Part shown: piece by piece, positions 1 to 8,852 of the stretch | Numbering within the stretch: position 1 is the stretch's first letter | Layout of the letters: each line of letters begins with the position of its first letter | Source: Azorhizobium caulinodans ORS 571 | Lineage (GTDB): Bacteria > Pseudomonadota > Alphaproteobacteria > Rhizobiales > Xanthobacteraceae | Assembly (NCBI RefSeq): GCF_000010525.1 | Contig: NC_009937.1 | Location: 4,159,501 to 4,223,500 of the forward strand | Reading direction: 5' to 3' | Length of the DNA: 64,000 bases | The notes under the pieces: generated by a model | What the model saw: the letters and a program-made list of their open reading frames with translations, nothing else | What the model was told of the DNA's origin: nothing | Databases searched by the model: none | Position numbers and translations under genes: made by a program

Positions 1-82
1 AGGTGGCACCGGCCGCACCGACGAGGAGCGCCAGCGTGCCGAGAGCAAACAGGAAGCCGAAGAACCTCAACACCAGCCGCAT
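1..82 (-). CDS. mrcA: Penicillin-binding protein 1A, N-terminal fragment (runs off the left edge)
   Basis: Only the first 27 codons are present. Read leftwards from an ATG at 82 they give MRLVLRFFGFLFALGTLALL followed by a small-residue stretch, the single membrane anchor with which alphaproteobacterial class A penicillin-binding proteins (glycosyltransferase plus transpeptidase, peptidoglycan synthesis) begin. The gene lies downstream of the amidase on the same strand, the order commonly found in alphaproteobacteria, and the roughly 245 bp gap could hold its own promoter. No catalytic domain is inside the window, so the call rests on the anchor sequence and the neighbour. Confidence 0.6.
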   Translation of the reverse strand, partial: MRLVLRFFGFLFALGTLALLVGAAGAT

Positions 83-327
83 TTCGCCGGCTCCCTCCCC
101 GACAGCCGGCCCCTGTGGGAGGCGGCCGAACAGACCAATGGCGACAAGATACCCACGGGCACGCCTGTTCCAGGCGGCGCCGCGCGGGCCATCCTTAACG
201 CAATGCGTATCCCTAGGCTATGTTGGCGAACTGTGGCTGCTTCACGGCCAATCGCGGCCGGACGAAGCCACAGCCGGATTAAAAGACGGTAACGCTGTCG
301 GGACCGTGTGCCGGCAATCCACTGCTT

Positions 328-1737
328 TCACTGGGGCACGGCGGCCGGTGCGGCACCGGCGACACGGCTGGCGAAGAAGTCGTTGATGGCGGTCTGCATG
401 GCGTCGGCCATCTTGTCGCGCCACGCCCCCGAGGTCATGTGCTTCAGGTCTTCCGGACTCGACATGTAGCCGAGTTCCACCAGCACGGACGGGACATCGT
501 GGGCCTTCAGCACCCGGAAGCCCGCCGACTTGATGGGCGACTTGTGGAGGCGCGCCGCCGTCTTCATGGTCCCGACGAGGGTTTTCGCGAACAGCATGGA
601 AAAGCTCTTGGTTTCGCGCTGGGCGAGGTCGAAGAGGATGTCCGCGACCTGGCTACTCTCGTCGGAGGAATCGATGCCCGCGATGGCGTCGGCCTTGTTC
701 TCCTTCTCCGCCAGATGCGCCGCGTCCGCATCGCTCGCCTGATCGGACAGGGTATAGACGCTGGCGCCCCGCGCCTGCCCATCCCCCTGCGCCAGCGCAT
801 CCGCATGGATCGAGACGAACAGGGCCGCGCGATTGTTGCGTGCGATCCGCACGCGCTCACCCAGCGGCACGAAGACGTCGGTGGAACGGGTCAGCACCAC
901 CCGGTAGCGGCCCGTACGCTCCAGCTTGTCCCGCAGCGCCAGCGCCACATCGAGCACGATGGTCTTCTCGGTGAAGGCGGAATAGCCCGTCGTGCCCGAA
1001 TCGAGCCCGCCGTGGCCGGGGTCGATCACCACCACCGGTCGGCGGTCGTCGGGCGCAGCCGGGGTGCTGTCGGCGGCCGGGGGCGGCGCCAGTTCGGCGG
1101 CGGTCGCGACCGAGCGGGCAAAGGTGTCGGCGTCGGTCTTCACCAGTTCCACCACCAGACGGGCCGGCTGGTCGTCCTGAGCGGGAAGCACGAAGGCCTT
1201 GTCCACCAGCACCGGATCGGAGGCGTCCAGCACCATGCGCGCCTTGCCGGGGGCGAAGACGCCGAAGCGATAGGCGGAAACGAGGCCTCGCCGCAGGTCG
1301 CGATTGTCCGCCCTGAACGCAAAGGTCACGTCGGTGAGATCGACGATGACGCGGGTGGGATTGGCCAGCGTGAAAGCGCGGAACTCCACCGGCCGGCTCA
1401 GATCCACCACAAGGCGCGTGCGCTGGTCGTCGCCCGCGAGACGCACCTCCTGCGCGGTGGCCGGACCCGAGGTCGGGGCGCCGGATGTGGCGGCACGGGC
1501 GGCGACCTTCAACGGATCGGGCTTGGCCTCGACCTTGGCCGGAGCGGCGCCCGCCGACGCCTCGCCCGCCCATGCGGCCGGGGCGGACCAGGCGAAGGCC
1601 GCTGCAAAAAATATCGCCAGCACAGAACCGGAACGAAACGTCGGGATCTTGATACCGGAGGACGAGATCGCCGCTCCCGCGCGACGCAGGGCGCCGCAGG
1701 CCAGAACGGGAAGAGGAGAACGCTGGAGCGTCGGCAC
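328..1737 (-). CDS. amiC: N-acetylmuramoyl-L-alanine amidase, AmiC type (AMIN + Amidase_3)
   Basis: Zinc amidase that cleaves the bond between MurNAc and L-Ala in peptidoglycan, used for daughter-cell separation in the periplasm. The 469-residue product has a hydrophobic export signal around residues 36-57 ending in AWA, an AMIN septum/peptidoglycan-targeting domain at about 95-200, a Pro/Ala-rich linker, and an Amidase_3 domain at about 235-455. Visible family residues are the zinc ligands H242 (DPGHGG), E257 (TEKTI) and H311 (SIHAD), and the catalytic E421 (VELGYMSS). The start is a GTG; GGAAGG lies about six bases upstream, which supports it. It is followed by the mrcA fragment on the same strand. 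Confidence 0.95.
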   Translation of the reverse strand: MPTLQRSPLPVLACGALRRAGAAISSSGIKIPTFRSGSVLAIFFAAAFAWSAPAAWAGEASAGAAPAKVEAKPDPLKVAARAATSGAPTSGPATAQEVRLAGDDQRTRLVVDLSRPVEFRAFTLANPTRVIVDLTDVTFAFRADNRDLRRGLVSAYRFGVFAPGKARMVLDASDPVLVDKAFVLPAQDDQPARLVVELVKTDADTFARSVATAAELAPPPAADSTPAAPDDRRPVVVIDPGHGGLDSGTTGYSAFTEKTIVLDVALALRDKLERTGRYRVVLTRSTDVFVPLGERVRIARNNRAALFVSIHADALAQGDGQARGASVYTLSDQASDADAAHLAEKENKADAIAGIDSSDESSQVADILFDLAQRETKSFSMLFAKTLVGTMKTAARLHKSPIKSAGFRVLKAHDVPSVLVELGYMSSPEDLKHMTSGAWRDKMADAMQTAINDFFASRVAGAAPAAVPQ

Positions 1738-2493
1738 TTCGACCTTCCGTATCCGCTGCGATAGTCCTACTCGATACGGGCGCCGGCGTTAACTCACCGT
1801 TGATCCCGCGCCCGTTCCCGGCAGGAAGCTGTGGCGCCGCTACCACACAACCGCCATGCGACAAGTCGTGGCGGACAAAGCCGTCGCGAGGCTGTTCACG
1901 GCGTCTCTGCCTAACAAGCTGGCAGCCCACGGCGCGTGCATCATCCTTGCCAAAGATGGCGCGGGGCGAGTATGAAGAAAACGCATATGGTTTGCGCTCC
2001 GGAATTCGCCTCTGGCCTTCCTGAAACCGCAGCTTCCCATGGGCGCGGCCCTTCCCCGGGACGCGACCCTTCCAGCGCAGGCGCTCCGCGGGAGGCCGTC
2101 TGCGGCGAAGGCGTGAAAGCGCGCTTCGCGGCCCACCGGCCCCACGCAAGCGCGGGCACGGTGCCGGTTCGAGGGATGGGCTGTTAGGTCGCACGGATGC
2201 CGAGGACTGCCCCGATCACAAGGGGACAAGCAGCCATGTGCTTGGGTCGGACACGGGTCCGTCCCCATGTTTCGCTGAGGGACGAGTAGCCGAGGGCATG
2301 GACGTTCTATCGCACGAACAGCACGCCGAGCGTGCTCCCGTGTGGCCCGATGCCGAAGGTGTCGTGAGGACGCCTGCGCGCTGCCGATCCTCTGTCCTTT
2401 TCCGCCATCACATCCGGTGTCTGAACGGGTCGCGGGCCTTGCCCCGGCGCCCATGGAAGCGCACGCGCTCCGACGCCGCGAAGAGAGATTTCC
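1738..2493. other. Intergenic region between amiC and rne (long rne leader)
   Basis: About 750 bp separate the divergent amiC and rne genes. Short open frames exist here on both strands (for example 1936-2187 plus), but none has a convincing ribosome site or recognisable product. In other bacteria rne mRNA has a long 5' untranslated leader used for autoregulation by RNase E, so I infer that much of this stretch is rne leader plus the amiC promoter. I cannot place a transcription start. Confidence 0.45.
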
Positions 2494-5400
2494 ATGGCAA
2501 ACAAGATGCTTATCGATGCCACCCACCCGGAGGAGACCCGGGTGGTGGTCGTGCGCGGCAACCGGGTTGAGGAATTCGACTACGAGTCCGCATCCCGCAA
2601 GCAGCTGCGCGGCAACATCTATCTCGCCAAGGTCACGCGCGTGGAGCCCTCGCTCCAGGCGGCCTTCATCGAATATGGCGGCAACCGCCACGGCTTCCTC
2701 GCCTTCAGCGAGATCCATCCCGACTATTACCAGATCCCCGTCGCCGACCGTCAGGCGCTGATCGAGGAAGAGGAGCGCGCCGCCCGCGCCGCCGAGGACG
2801 AGGAGGAGCGCCGCGAGCGCCGCCGCGAGCGATCCCGCCACAAGCGCGCCGCCGCCCCCGAGGTCGAGGCCGCCGACGAGGAAGCCGAGGACAGCGACGT
2901 CGAGGAAGTCGAGGACGAGGAGGTCATCGACACCATCGAGGACGGCACCATCATCTCCTCCTTCTCCGACGAGGAGGACGACGAGGACGAGGATGAGGAC
3001 GCCGAGGTCGAGCCGCTCGACCCGGAGACGCTGCCCCGCGAGACCGACGTCGCCCACATCGCTGCCGCCGAGGATGGCGTCGAGGCCGATGCGCCGGTGG
3101 TGAGCCACGCCGTGGTGGCCGAGGCCGAGCCTGAGGCCGCTGCCCCCGAGGCGCCGGCTGAAGCCCTGCCTGCGCCCGCCGAGCAGCCCGTCCAGCCGGA
3201 AGCCGAGCCCCAGGTTCAGGCCGAGCAGGCCGCCGCCGCCGAAGTCGAATCGAAGCCCATGCTGGCCTCGGGCGACGCCGTGCTGAGCGAGCCGGCCGAG
3301 CCGGCGCCCGCCACCGGGTCCGAAGCGCCGGAAGCCTCTGCGGCCAACGACGCCGGTGAAGAGGCCGCGGAAGCCGGCGCCTCCGAGGCGGACGCTGCCG
3401 AGGGCGAAGCCGCCGAAGTCGAGGCGGAAGCCGAGCCCGTGCGTGCCCCGCGCGAGGATCGCCGCCGCCGCCGCTCCCGCCACCGCAACCGCAAGCCCGT
3501 CGAGGATGAGACGGACGGCGAGAGCGAGGACGGCGAAGAGGAAGACGAGGGCGTCGAGCAGATGGGCTCCGACGACGCGCTGGAGGAGGTGCCCGAGCGC
3601 GCACCCCAGCGTCGTGCCCGCACCTACAAGATCCAGGAAGTCATCCGCCGCCGCCAGGTGATGCTGGTGCAGGTGGTCAAGGAGGAGCGCGGCAACAAGG
3701 GCGCCGCCCTCACCACCTATCTCTCGCTCGCCGGCCGCTACTCGGTGCTCATGCCGAACACCGCCCGGGGTGGCGGCATCTCGCGCAAGATCACCAATGC
3801 GGTCGACCGCAAGCGCCTGAAGGAAGTGGTGCAGGAGCTGGAGGTGCCCGAAGGGATGGGCATCATCCTGCGCACCGCCGGCGCCAACCGCACCAAGGTG
3901 GAGATCAAGCGCGACTTCGAATATCTCCTGCGCCTGTGGGAGACGGTGCGCGAGCTGACGCTGACCTCCAGCGCGCCGAACCTCGTCTATGAGGAAGGCT
4001 CCCTCATCAAGCGCGCGATCCGCGATCTCTACAGCAAGGAGATCGACGAGATTCACGTGGCCGGCGAGGAGGGCTTCCAGGAAGCCCGCGACTTCATGCG
4101 CATGCTCATGCCGAGCCATGCGAAGAACGTCATTGCCTATCGTGAGCCGCAGCCGATCTTCGCCAAGTATGGCGTGGAGCATCAGCTCGACGCGATGTTC
4201 TCGCCCGTCGTGCAGCTCAAGAGCGGCGGCTACATCGTCATCAACCCGACCGAGGCCCTGGTCTCCATCGACGTGAACTCCGGCCGCGCCACGCGCGAGC
4301 ACCACATCGAGGACACCGCGCTCAAGACGAACATGGAAGCCGCCGAGGAAATCGCCCGGCAGCTCCGCCTGCGCGATCTCGCGGGCCTGATCGTCATCGA
4401 CTTCATCGACATGGAGGAGAAGCGCAACAACCGGTCGGTGGAGCGCAAGCTCAAGGATTGCCTGAAGAACGACCGCGCCCGCATCCAGGTGGGCCGCATC
4501 TCGCACTTCGGTCTCATGGAGATGTCCCGCCAGCGCATCCGCACCGGCGTGCTCGAAAGCTCCATCGAGGTGTGCCCCGTCTGCGGCGGCACCGGCCATG
4601 TCCGCTCCGCCGCCTCGGTGGCGCTCCAGCTGCTGCGCGCGCTGGAAGAGCAGCTCCTGCGCTCGGCCAGCCACAATCTCATCGCCCGCACCCGCGGCGA
4701 GGTGGCGCTCTACGTGCTCAACCACAAGCGCGCGCACCTGCGCGAGCTGGAAGACCGCTTCTCCGTCACCCTCATCGTCCAGGCGGACGAGAGCGTGACC
4801 GGACACCAGCCCTTCCTGATCGAGAAGGGCGAGATCGCCGCCCCGCCCGCCCCGGCCCCGCGCCTCAGCTCCGCCGTCCACCCCGATTCCATCCTGCCGG
4901 ATGAGGATTATGAGGACGATGAGGAGGAACTGGAGGAGAGCGCCGAGGCCGAAGCCGAGGACGAAAGCGAGGGCGAGGCCGTCGCGTCCGAGCGCGGCGA
5001 CGACCAGCCGCGCAAGCGTCGCCGCCGCCGCCGTCGGCGTGGGGGCGAGCGCGAATCGCGCGCCGATGACGCCAACGGCTCCGACGAGGACGGCGCCGAG
5101 GGCGATGACGAGACCGAATCCGCATCCGGCGAGGGCGACGACGAAGCCCGCGCCGAGGGCGAGGACCGGTCAGAGGCCGACAGCGCCGAGCGCCGCCGCC
5201 GCCGCCGCGGCCGCCGGGGCGGTCGCCGCAATCGCCGCGAAGGCGAGGCCGGTTCCGGTGACGAGACCTCCGCAGACGCCGAAGCCGATGGCGAGAGCGC
5301 GGAAGGCGAGGGCCTCGAGAGCGACGGCCAAGAGCCGGCGCGCGCGCTGAGCTTCCCCGGCCAGGAGACCTTCGCGGAGATCGAGGCCACCTCGAGCGAA

Positions 5401-5775
5401 TCCCCCTCCCACGAAGCGAGCTCCAACGAGCCCCCTGTCACCGCCGATCCCCCGCTGCCGGAGCCGGTCGTAGTTCCCGAGGTTCTGGCGCCGGCGCCCG
5501 CTGCCGAGCCCGAGGCGCCTGCCGCCCCGGCCCCCCGTCGCCGGTCCACGGTGCGCGAGAAGGCACCCGTGAGCGGCGCCGCAAGCTCCGCGCCCACCGA
5601 GGCCGCTCCGGCGCCGCAGGCTCCCACGGAACCCGCGTCCGAGCCGGTGGAGGCCGCCCCCGAATCCCCGGTCGAGCCGGCGGTGGCGCAGGCGGAAGAG
5701 GCGCCTGCAGCGCCAGCCGCCCCGCCCGCTAAGCCGCGCACCGGCTGGTGGCAGCGCAAGCTGTTCGGCGAGTGA
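2494..5775 (+). CDS. rne: Ribonuclease E (Rne/Rng family)
   Basis: Endoribonuclease that starts mRNA decay and processes rRNA and tRNA precursors; scaffold of the degradosome. The product has 1093 residues. The S1 RNA-binding domain begins near residue 38 but is split by a very acidic, Ala/Glu/Arg-rich insert (about residues 88-378), an arrangement known in alphaproteobacteria. The catalytic DNase-I-like region follows, with D593 in DVNSG and the DFIDM motif (D636/D639) as magnesium ligands, then the zinc-link CPVC (C694, C697). Residues about 800-1093 are low-complexity acidic and Arg-rich sequence with RRRRRRRR-like blocks, expected to bind RNA and partner proteins, and end in GWWQRKLFGE, a typical alphaproteobacterial end. 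GAAGAGAG lies 6-8 bases before the ATG. Confidence 0.97.
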   Translation: MANKMLIDATHPEETRVVVVRGNRVEEFDYESASRKQLRGNIYLAKVTRVEPSLQAAFIEYGGNRHGFLAFSEIHPDYYQIPVADRQALIEEEERAARAAEDEEERRERRRERSRHKRAAAPEVEAADEEAEDSDVEEVEDEEVIDTIEDGTIISSFSDEEDDEDEDEDAEVEPLDPETLPRETDVAHIAAAEDGVEADAPVVSHAVVAEAEPEAAAPEAPAEALPAPAEQPVQPEAEPQVQAEQAAAAEVESKPMLASGDAVLSEPAEPAPATGSEAPEASAANDAGEEAAEAGASEADAAEGEAAEVEAEAEPVRAPREDRRRRRSRHRNRKPVEDETDGESEDGEEEDEGVEQMGSDDALEEVPERAPQRRARTYKIQEVIRRRQVMLVQVVKEERGNKGAALTTYLSLAGRYSVLMPNTARGGGISRKITNAVDRKRLKEVVQELEVPEGMGIILRTAGANRTKVEIKRDFEYLLRLWETVRELTLTSSAPNLVYEEGSLIKRAIRDLYSKEIDEIHVAGEEGFQEARDFMRMLMPSHAKNVIAYREPQPIFAKYGVEHQLDAMFSPVVQLKSGGYIVINPTEALVSIDVNSGRATREHHIEDTALKTNMEAAEEIARQLRLRDLAGLIVIDFIDMEEKRNNRSVERKLKDCLKNDRARIQVGRISHFGLMEMSRQRIRTGVLESSIEVCPVCGGTGHVRSAASVALQLLRALEEQLLRSASHNLIARTRGEVALYVLNHKRAHLRELEDRFSVTLIVQADESVTGHQPFLIEKGEIAAPPAPAPRLSSAVHPDSILPDEDYEDDEEELEESAEAEAEDESEGEAVASERGDDQPRKRRRRRRRRGGERESRADDANGSDEDGAEGDDETESASGEGDDEARAEGEDRSEADSAERRRRRRGRRGGRRNRREGEAGSGDETSADAEADGESAEGEGLESDGQEPARALSFPGQETFAEIEATSSESPSHEASSNEPPVTADPPLPEPVVVPEVLAPAPAAEPEAPAAPAPRRRSTVREKAPVSGAASSAPTEAAPAPQAPTEPASEPVEAAPESPVEPAVAQAEEAPAAPAAPPAKPRTGWWQRKLFGE

Positions 5776-5797
5776 GCCTTTTTCTGAACAATCACGG

Positions 5798-5826
5798 AAC
5801 GGCGCCTTCGGGCGCCGTTCTGCTTT
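5798..5826 (+). terminator. Rho-independent terminator of rne
   Basis: Perfect hairpin AACGGCGCC-TTCG-GGCGCCGTT followed by a short T-rich tail, starting 22 bases after the rne stop. The UUCG tetraloop is typical of stable terminators. Confidence 0.85.
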
Positions 5827-6089
5827 CCAGGCCATGGATAGCGGCCGAGTCCCCCGTCCCTCCGGATGGGAAGGGGAGGTCAGCCGGTCAACAGCCGGCA
5901 ATGCAATGCTGCGCCTCGAAAGTGTGATCGGATTCTCTGCCGCCACAGGTGGACAAGGCAGGCGTGCCCTGATATGGAAGCGCTCCTTCGGGAGATTGGC
6001 CCCGGGCGCTGAAGCGTTTGCGGACCAAGGCTTTCGATCCCAGATTTTATTGACGCTCGCTCGGCGCAACAGCTCGAAGAGGGATACAC
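5827..6089. other. Intergenic region upstream of rpsU
   Basis: Between the rne terminator and rpsU I see no gene. The stretch must hold the rpsU promoter; a TTGACG hexamer at about 6049 is the best -35 candidate, but I find no convincing -10 at standard spacing. Confidence 0.35.
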
Positions 6090-6323
6090 GTGCAAGTTCT
6101 CGTCCGCGATAACAATGTCGATCAGGCCCTCAAGGCGCTCAAGAAGAAGATGCAGCGCGAGGGGATCTTCCGCGAGATGAAGCTGCGTGGCCACTACGAG
6201 AAGCCGTCCGAGAAGCGCGCCCGCGAGGAAGCGGAAGCCGTTCGCCGCGCTCGCAAGCTCGCCCGCAAGCGCGCCCAGCGTGAAGGCCTGCTGCCCTCCA
6301 AGCCGCGTCCCGCCGGCCGCTGA
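6090..6323 (+). CDS. rpsU: 30S ribosomal protein S21
   Basis: Small-subunit ribosomal protein involved in translation initiation. The 77 residues fit the family closely: [20 protein letters not shown] at the start, the [17 protein letters not shown] core, then a basic [10 protein letters not shown] tail. Translation starts at a GTG preceded by GAAGAGGGA; there is no in-frame ATG that would keep the conserved N-terminus. It is a single-gene unit bounded by terminators on both sides. Confidence 0.97.
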   Translation: MQVLVRDNNVDQALKALKKKMQREGIFREMKLRGHYEKPSEKRAREEAEAVRRARKLARKRAQREGLLPSKPRPAGR

Positions 6324-6368
6324 GGCTGAGGGCCGACCCGTCGGCCCATAGAATTCGAGTTGAGCCAG

Positions 6369-6402
6369 ACACCCGCGTGGCCGCTGCCGCGCGGGTGTTT
6401 TG
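6369..6402 (+). terminator. Terminator downstream of rpsU
   Basis: Inverted repeat ACACCCGCG ... CGCGGGTGT with a 12-base loop, followed by TTTGCG, 45 bases after the rpsU stop. Confidence 0.75.
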
Positions 6403-6571
6403 CGTTGTACGGCGCACGGGGGCAGATGGTCAGCCATCCTCTGGAGCCGGCGTGGAACTTCACCGCGGCCTTAACGTTCCCGCCCGATGGTCGCATCATC
6501 GACGCGAAGGATTTGCTAGAAGGGTCCTTTGACGACGGTGTTCGGCCTTGGGCCGGGTCTGGAGAGTTGAG

Positions 6572-8044
6572 ATGGTTGCTCGCGTCATAACCGTGGATCC
6601 GTTTGACATCGTGGTGTTCGGCGCCACTGGGGATCTGGCGAAACGCAAGCTGCTGCCGGCCCTCTATGAGCGCGACCTCGCCGGGCAGATCCCGCCCGAC
6701 GCGCGCATCATCGGCGTCTCCCGTCGTCCCATGTCGCGGGGCGAGTTCCAGGAACTGGCCCGCGATTCGGTGGAGGATCGCGACGGCATCGACACCATCG
6801 AGGCCCAGCGCCTCGCCCGCTTCCTCGACCGCGTGGACTACGTGGCGGTAGATGCGGTCTCCGACGAAGGCTGGACCGACCTGAAGGCGCGCCTCTCCGA
6901 AGGCGGCGACCGGGTGCGCGTGTTCTATCTCGCGGTGGGGCCGGACCTCTTCGACGACATCTGCAGCCGCATCGGCGCCCATGGCCTCGTCACGCCCCAG
7001 AGCCGCGTGGTGGTGGAAAAGCCGGTGGGCAAGAATCTCGCCTCGGCCCGCAAGGTCAATGAGGCGGTGGGCCGGGTCTTCCCGGAAGACTCGATCTTCC
7101 GCATCGACCACTATCTCGGCAAGGAGACGGTGCAGAACCTGATGGCGCTGCGCTTCGCCAATGCCCTGTTCGAGCCGGTGTGGAACAACGCCCATATCGA
7201 CCATGTGCAGATCACGGTAGCCGAGAGCATCGGCACCGCCGGACGCGCGGGCTATTACGACACCGCCGGCGCCCTGCGCGACATGGTGCAGAACCACATC
7301 CTCCAGCTGCTCTGCCTTGTGGCCATGGAGCCGCCCGTCTCCATGGATGCGGACGCGGTGCGCGACGAGAAGCTGAAGGTGCTGAAGGCCCTCGTGCCCA
7401 TCGACGAGCGCAGCGCCCCGCATCTCACCGTGCGCGGCCAGTATCGCTCCGGCGCCTCGGCCGGTGGAGCGGTGCCGGGCTATCTCGAAGAACTCGGATC
7501 GCCCGAGAGCGACACCGAGACCTTCGTCGCCCTGCGCGCGGAAATCGCCAACTGGCGCTGGGCCGGCGTGCCCTTCTATCTGCGCACCGGCAAGCGCCTG
7601 CCCTCCCGCGTCTCGGAAATCGTCGTTGCCTTCCGGCCCATTCCGCATTCCGTCTTCGACGGGCAGGCGGGGCCGATCATGGCGAACCGCCTCGTCATCC
7701 GCCTCCAGCCGGACGAGGGCGTGAAGCTGTGGCTGATGATCAAGGATCCCGGCCCGGGCGGCATGCGCCTCCAGCACGTGCCGCTCGACATGAGCTTCGC
7801 CGAGGCCTTCGGCGTGCGCAATCCGGACGCCTACGAGCGGCTGCTGATGGATGTGGTGCGCGGCAACCAGACCCTGTTCATGCGCCGCGACGAAGTGGAA
7901 GCGGCGTGGAAATGGATCGATCCGATCCTTGAGGCCTGGCGCAATTCCCACGAGCCGCCCAAGCCCTATACGGCCGGCACCTGGGGGCCCTCCGCCTCCA
8001 TCGCGCTGATCGAGCGCGACGGCCGCACCTGGATGGACGACTGA
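6572..8044 (+). CDS. zwf: Glucose-6-phosphate 1-dehydrogenase
   Basis: Oxidises glucose 6-phosphate to 6-phosphogluconolactone with NADP+, the entry step of the oxidative pentose phosphate and Entner-Doudoroff routes in the cytosol. The N-terminal nucleotide-binding motif is GATGDLAKRKLLPAL, and the family signature RIDHYLGKE (H180) lies in the substrate site. The chosen ATG gives 490 residues, matching the usual ~490; an in-frame TTG at 6548 would add eight residues and is less likely. It opens a zwf-pgl-pgi operon, with 69 bases to pgl. Confidence 0.97.
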   Translation: MVARVITVDPFDIVVFGATGDLAKRKLLPALYERDLAGQIPPDARIIGVSRRPMSRGEFQELARDSVEDRDGIDTIEAQRLARFLDRVDYVAVDAVSDEGWTDLKARLSEGGDRVRVFYLAVGPDLFDDICSRIGAHGLVTPQSRVVVEKPVGKNLASARKVNEAVGRVFPEDSIFRIDHYLGKETVQNLMALRFANALFEPVWNNAHIDHVQITVAESIGTAGRAGYYDTAGALRDMVQNHILQLLCLVAMEPPVSMDADAVRDEKLKVLKALVPIDERSAPHLTVRGQYRSGASAGGAVPGYLEELGSPESDTETFVALRAEIANWRWAGVPFYLRTGKRLPSRVSEIVVAFRPIPHSVFDGQAGPIMANRLVIRLQPDEGVKLWLMIKDPGPGGMRLQHVPLDMSFAEAFGVRNPDAYERLLMDVVRGNQTLFMRRDEVEAAWKWIDPILEAWRNSHEPPKPYTAGTWGPSASIALIERDGRTWMDD

Positions 8045-8113
8045 CGCCTGCCGCGTGACCCCGGCTCCGGCCGGGGACCGCCCTGCCCTTCCGGCCCCGC
8101 ACTGGAGCCCGCC

Positions 8114-8839
8114 ATGACCGAAACCGCACCGGGCGAGCTGCTGCCCGTCGCCTTCACGGCCTATGAGGATCGCGCGGCGCTCGCCCGCGCCCTCGCAGCC
8201 CACGTGGCCGAGGCCCTACGCCGGCGCCTCGCCACCGATGGCCGCGCCGCGCTCGCCGTCTCCGGCGGGCGCACGCCCACCCTCTTCTTCGAGACGCTCT
8301 CCGGCGCTCCGCTCGACTGGGCGAAGGTGAGCGTGACGCTGGTGGACGAGCGCTGGGTGCCTGAGACTTCGGACCGCTCCAACGCCGCTCTCGTGCGCGC
8401 CCACTTGCTGCGTGGCCCCGCCACCGCCGCCCGCTTTGTGCCGCTCTATACCGGGGCCCCCACCCCTGAGGAGGGGCTCACCGCCGCCCATGCGGCCATC
8501 GCCGATCTCCCCCAGCCCTTCGCCGCCGTGGTGCTGGGCATGGGCGACGACGCCCACACCGCCTCCTTCTTTCCCGGCGCGGACACGCTGGCCACCGCTA
8601 TCGATCCGCGCACCGATGCCAAGCTCATCACCGCCCGCGCGCCGGCGGCGGGGGAGCCGCGCATCACCTTCACCATCGGCCCGCTGATCGGCGCGGACGC
8701 CCTGTTCCTGCACATCGAGGGGGCCGGCAAGAAAGCCGTGCTCGATGCGGCGCGGGAACCCGGCGACCCCATGGAGCGTCCGATCCGCGCCATCCTGCTG
8801 CACAGCCCACGCCCGCTCGACGTGCTGTGGTGCCCCTGA
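8114..8839 (+). CDS. pgl: 6-phosphogluconolactonase
   Basis: Hydrolyses the lactone made by Zwf to 6-phosphogluconate. The 241 residues carry the NagB/RpiA-like fold signatures of bacterial Pgl: [12 protein letters not shown] near residue 50, VDERWVP, and a [14 protein letters not shown] block near 150. It sits between zwf and pgi on the same strand; pgi starts only 13 bases after its stop, so the three are almost certainly co-transcribed. Confidence 0.95.
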   Translation: MTETAPGELLPVAFTAYEDRAALARALAAHVAEALRRRLATDGRAALAVSGGRTPTLFFETLSGAPLDWAKVSVTLVDERWVPETSDRSNAALVRAHLLRGPATAARFVPLYTGAPTPEEGLTAAHAAIADLPQPFAAVVLGMGDDAHTASFFPGADTLATAIDPRTDAKLITARAPAAGEPRITFTIGPLIGADALFLHIEGAGKKAVLDAAREPGDPMERPIRAILLHSPRPLDVLWCP

Positions 8840-8852
8840 CGGAGATCCTTCC

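Noticed and set aside
1936-2187. 83-codon plus-strand frame in the rne leader
   Set aside because: No plausible ribosome site, no hydrophobic or domain pattern, and a frame on the other strand covers the same bases.
1840-4881. Minus-strand open frame of 1013 codons opposite rne
   Set aside because: It mirrors the third codon positions of rne, is dominated by low-complexity Gly/Leu/Val-rich sequence and matches no family; a GC-rich shadow.
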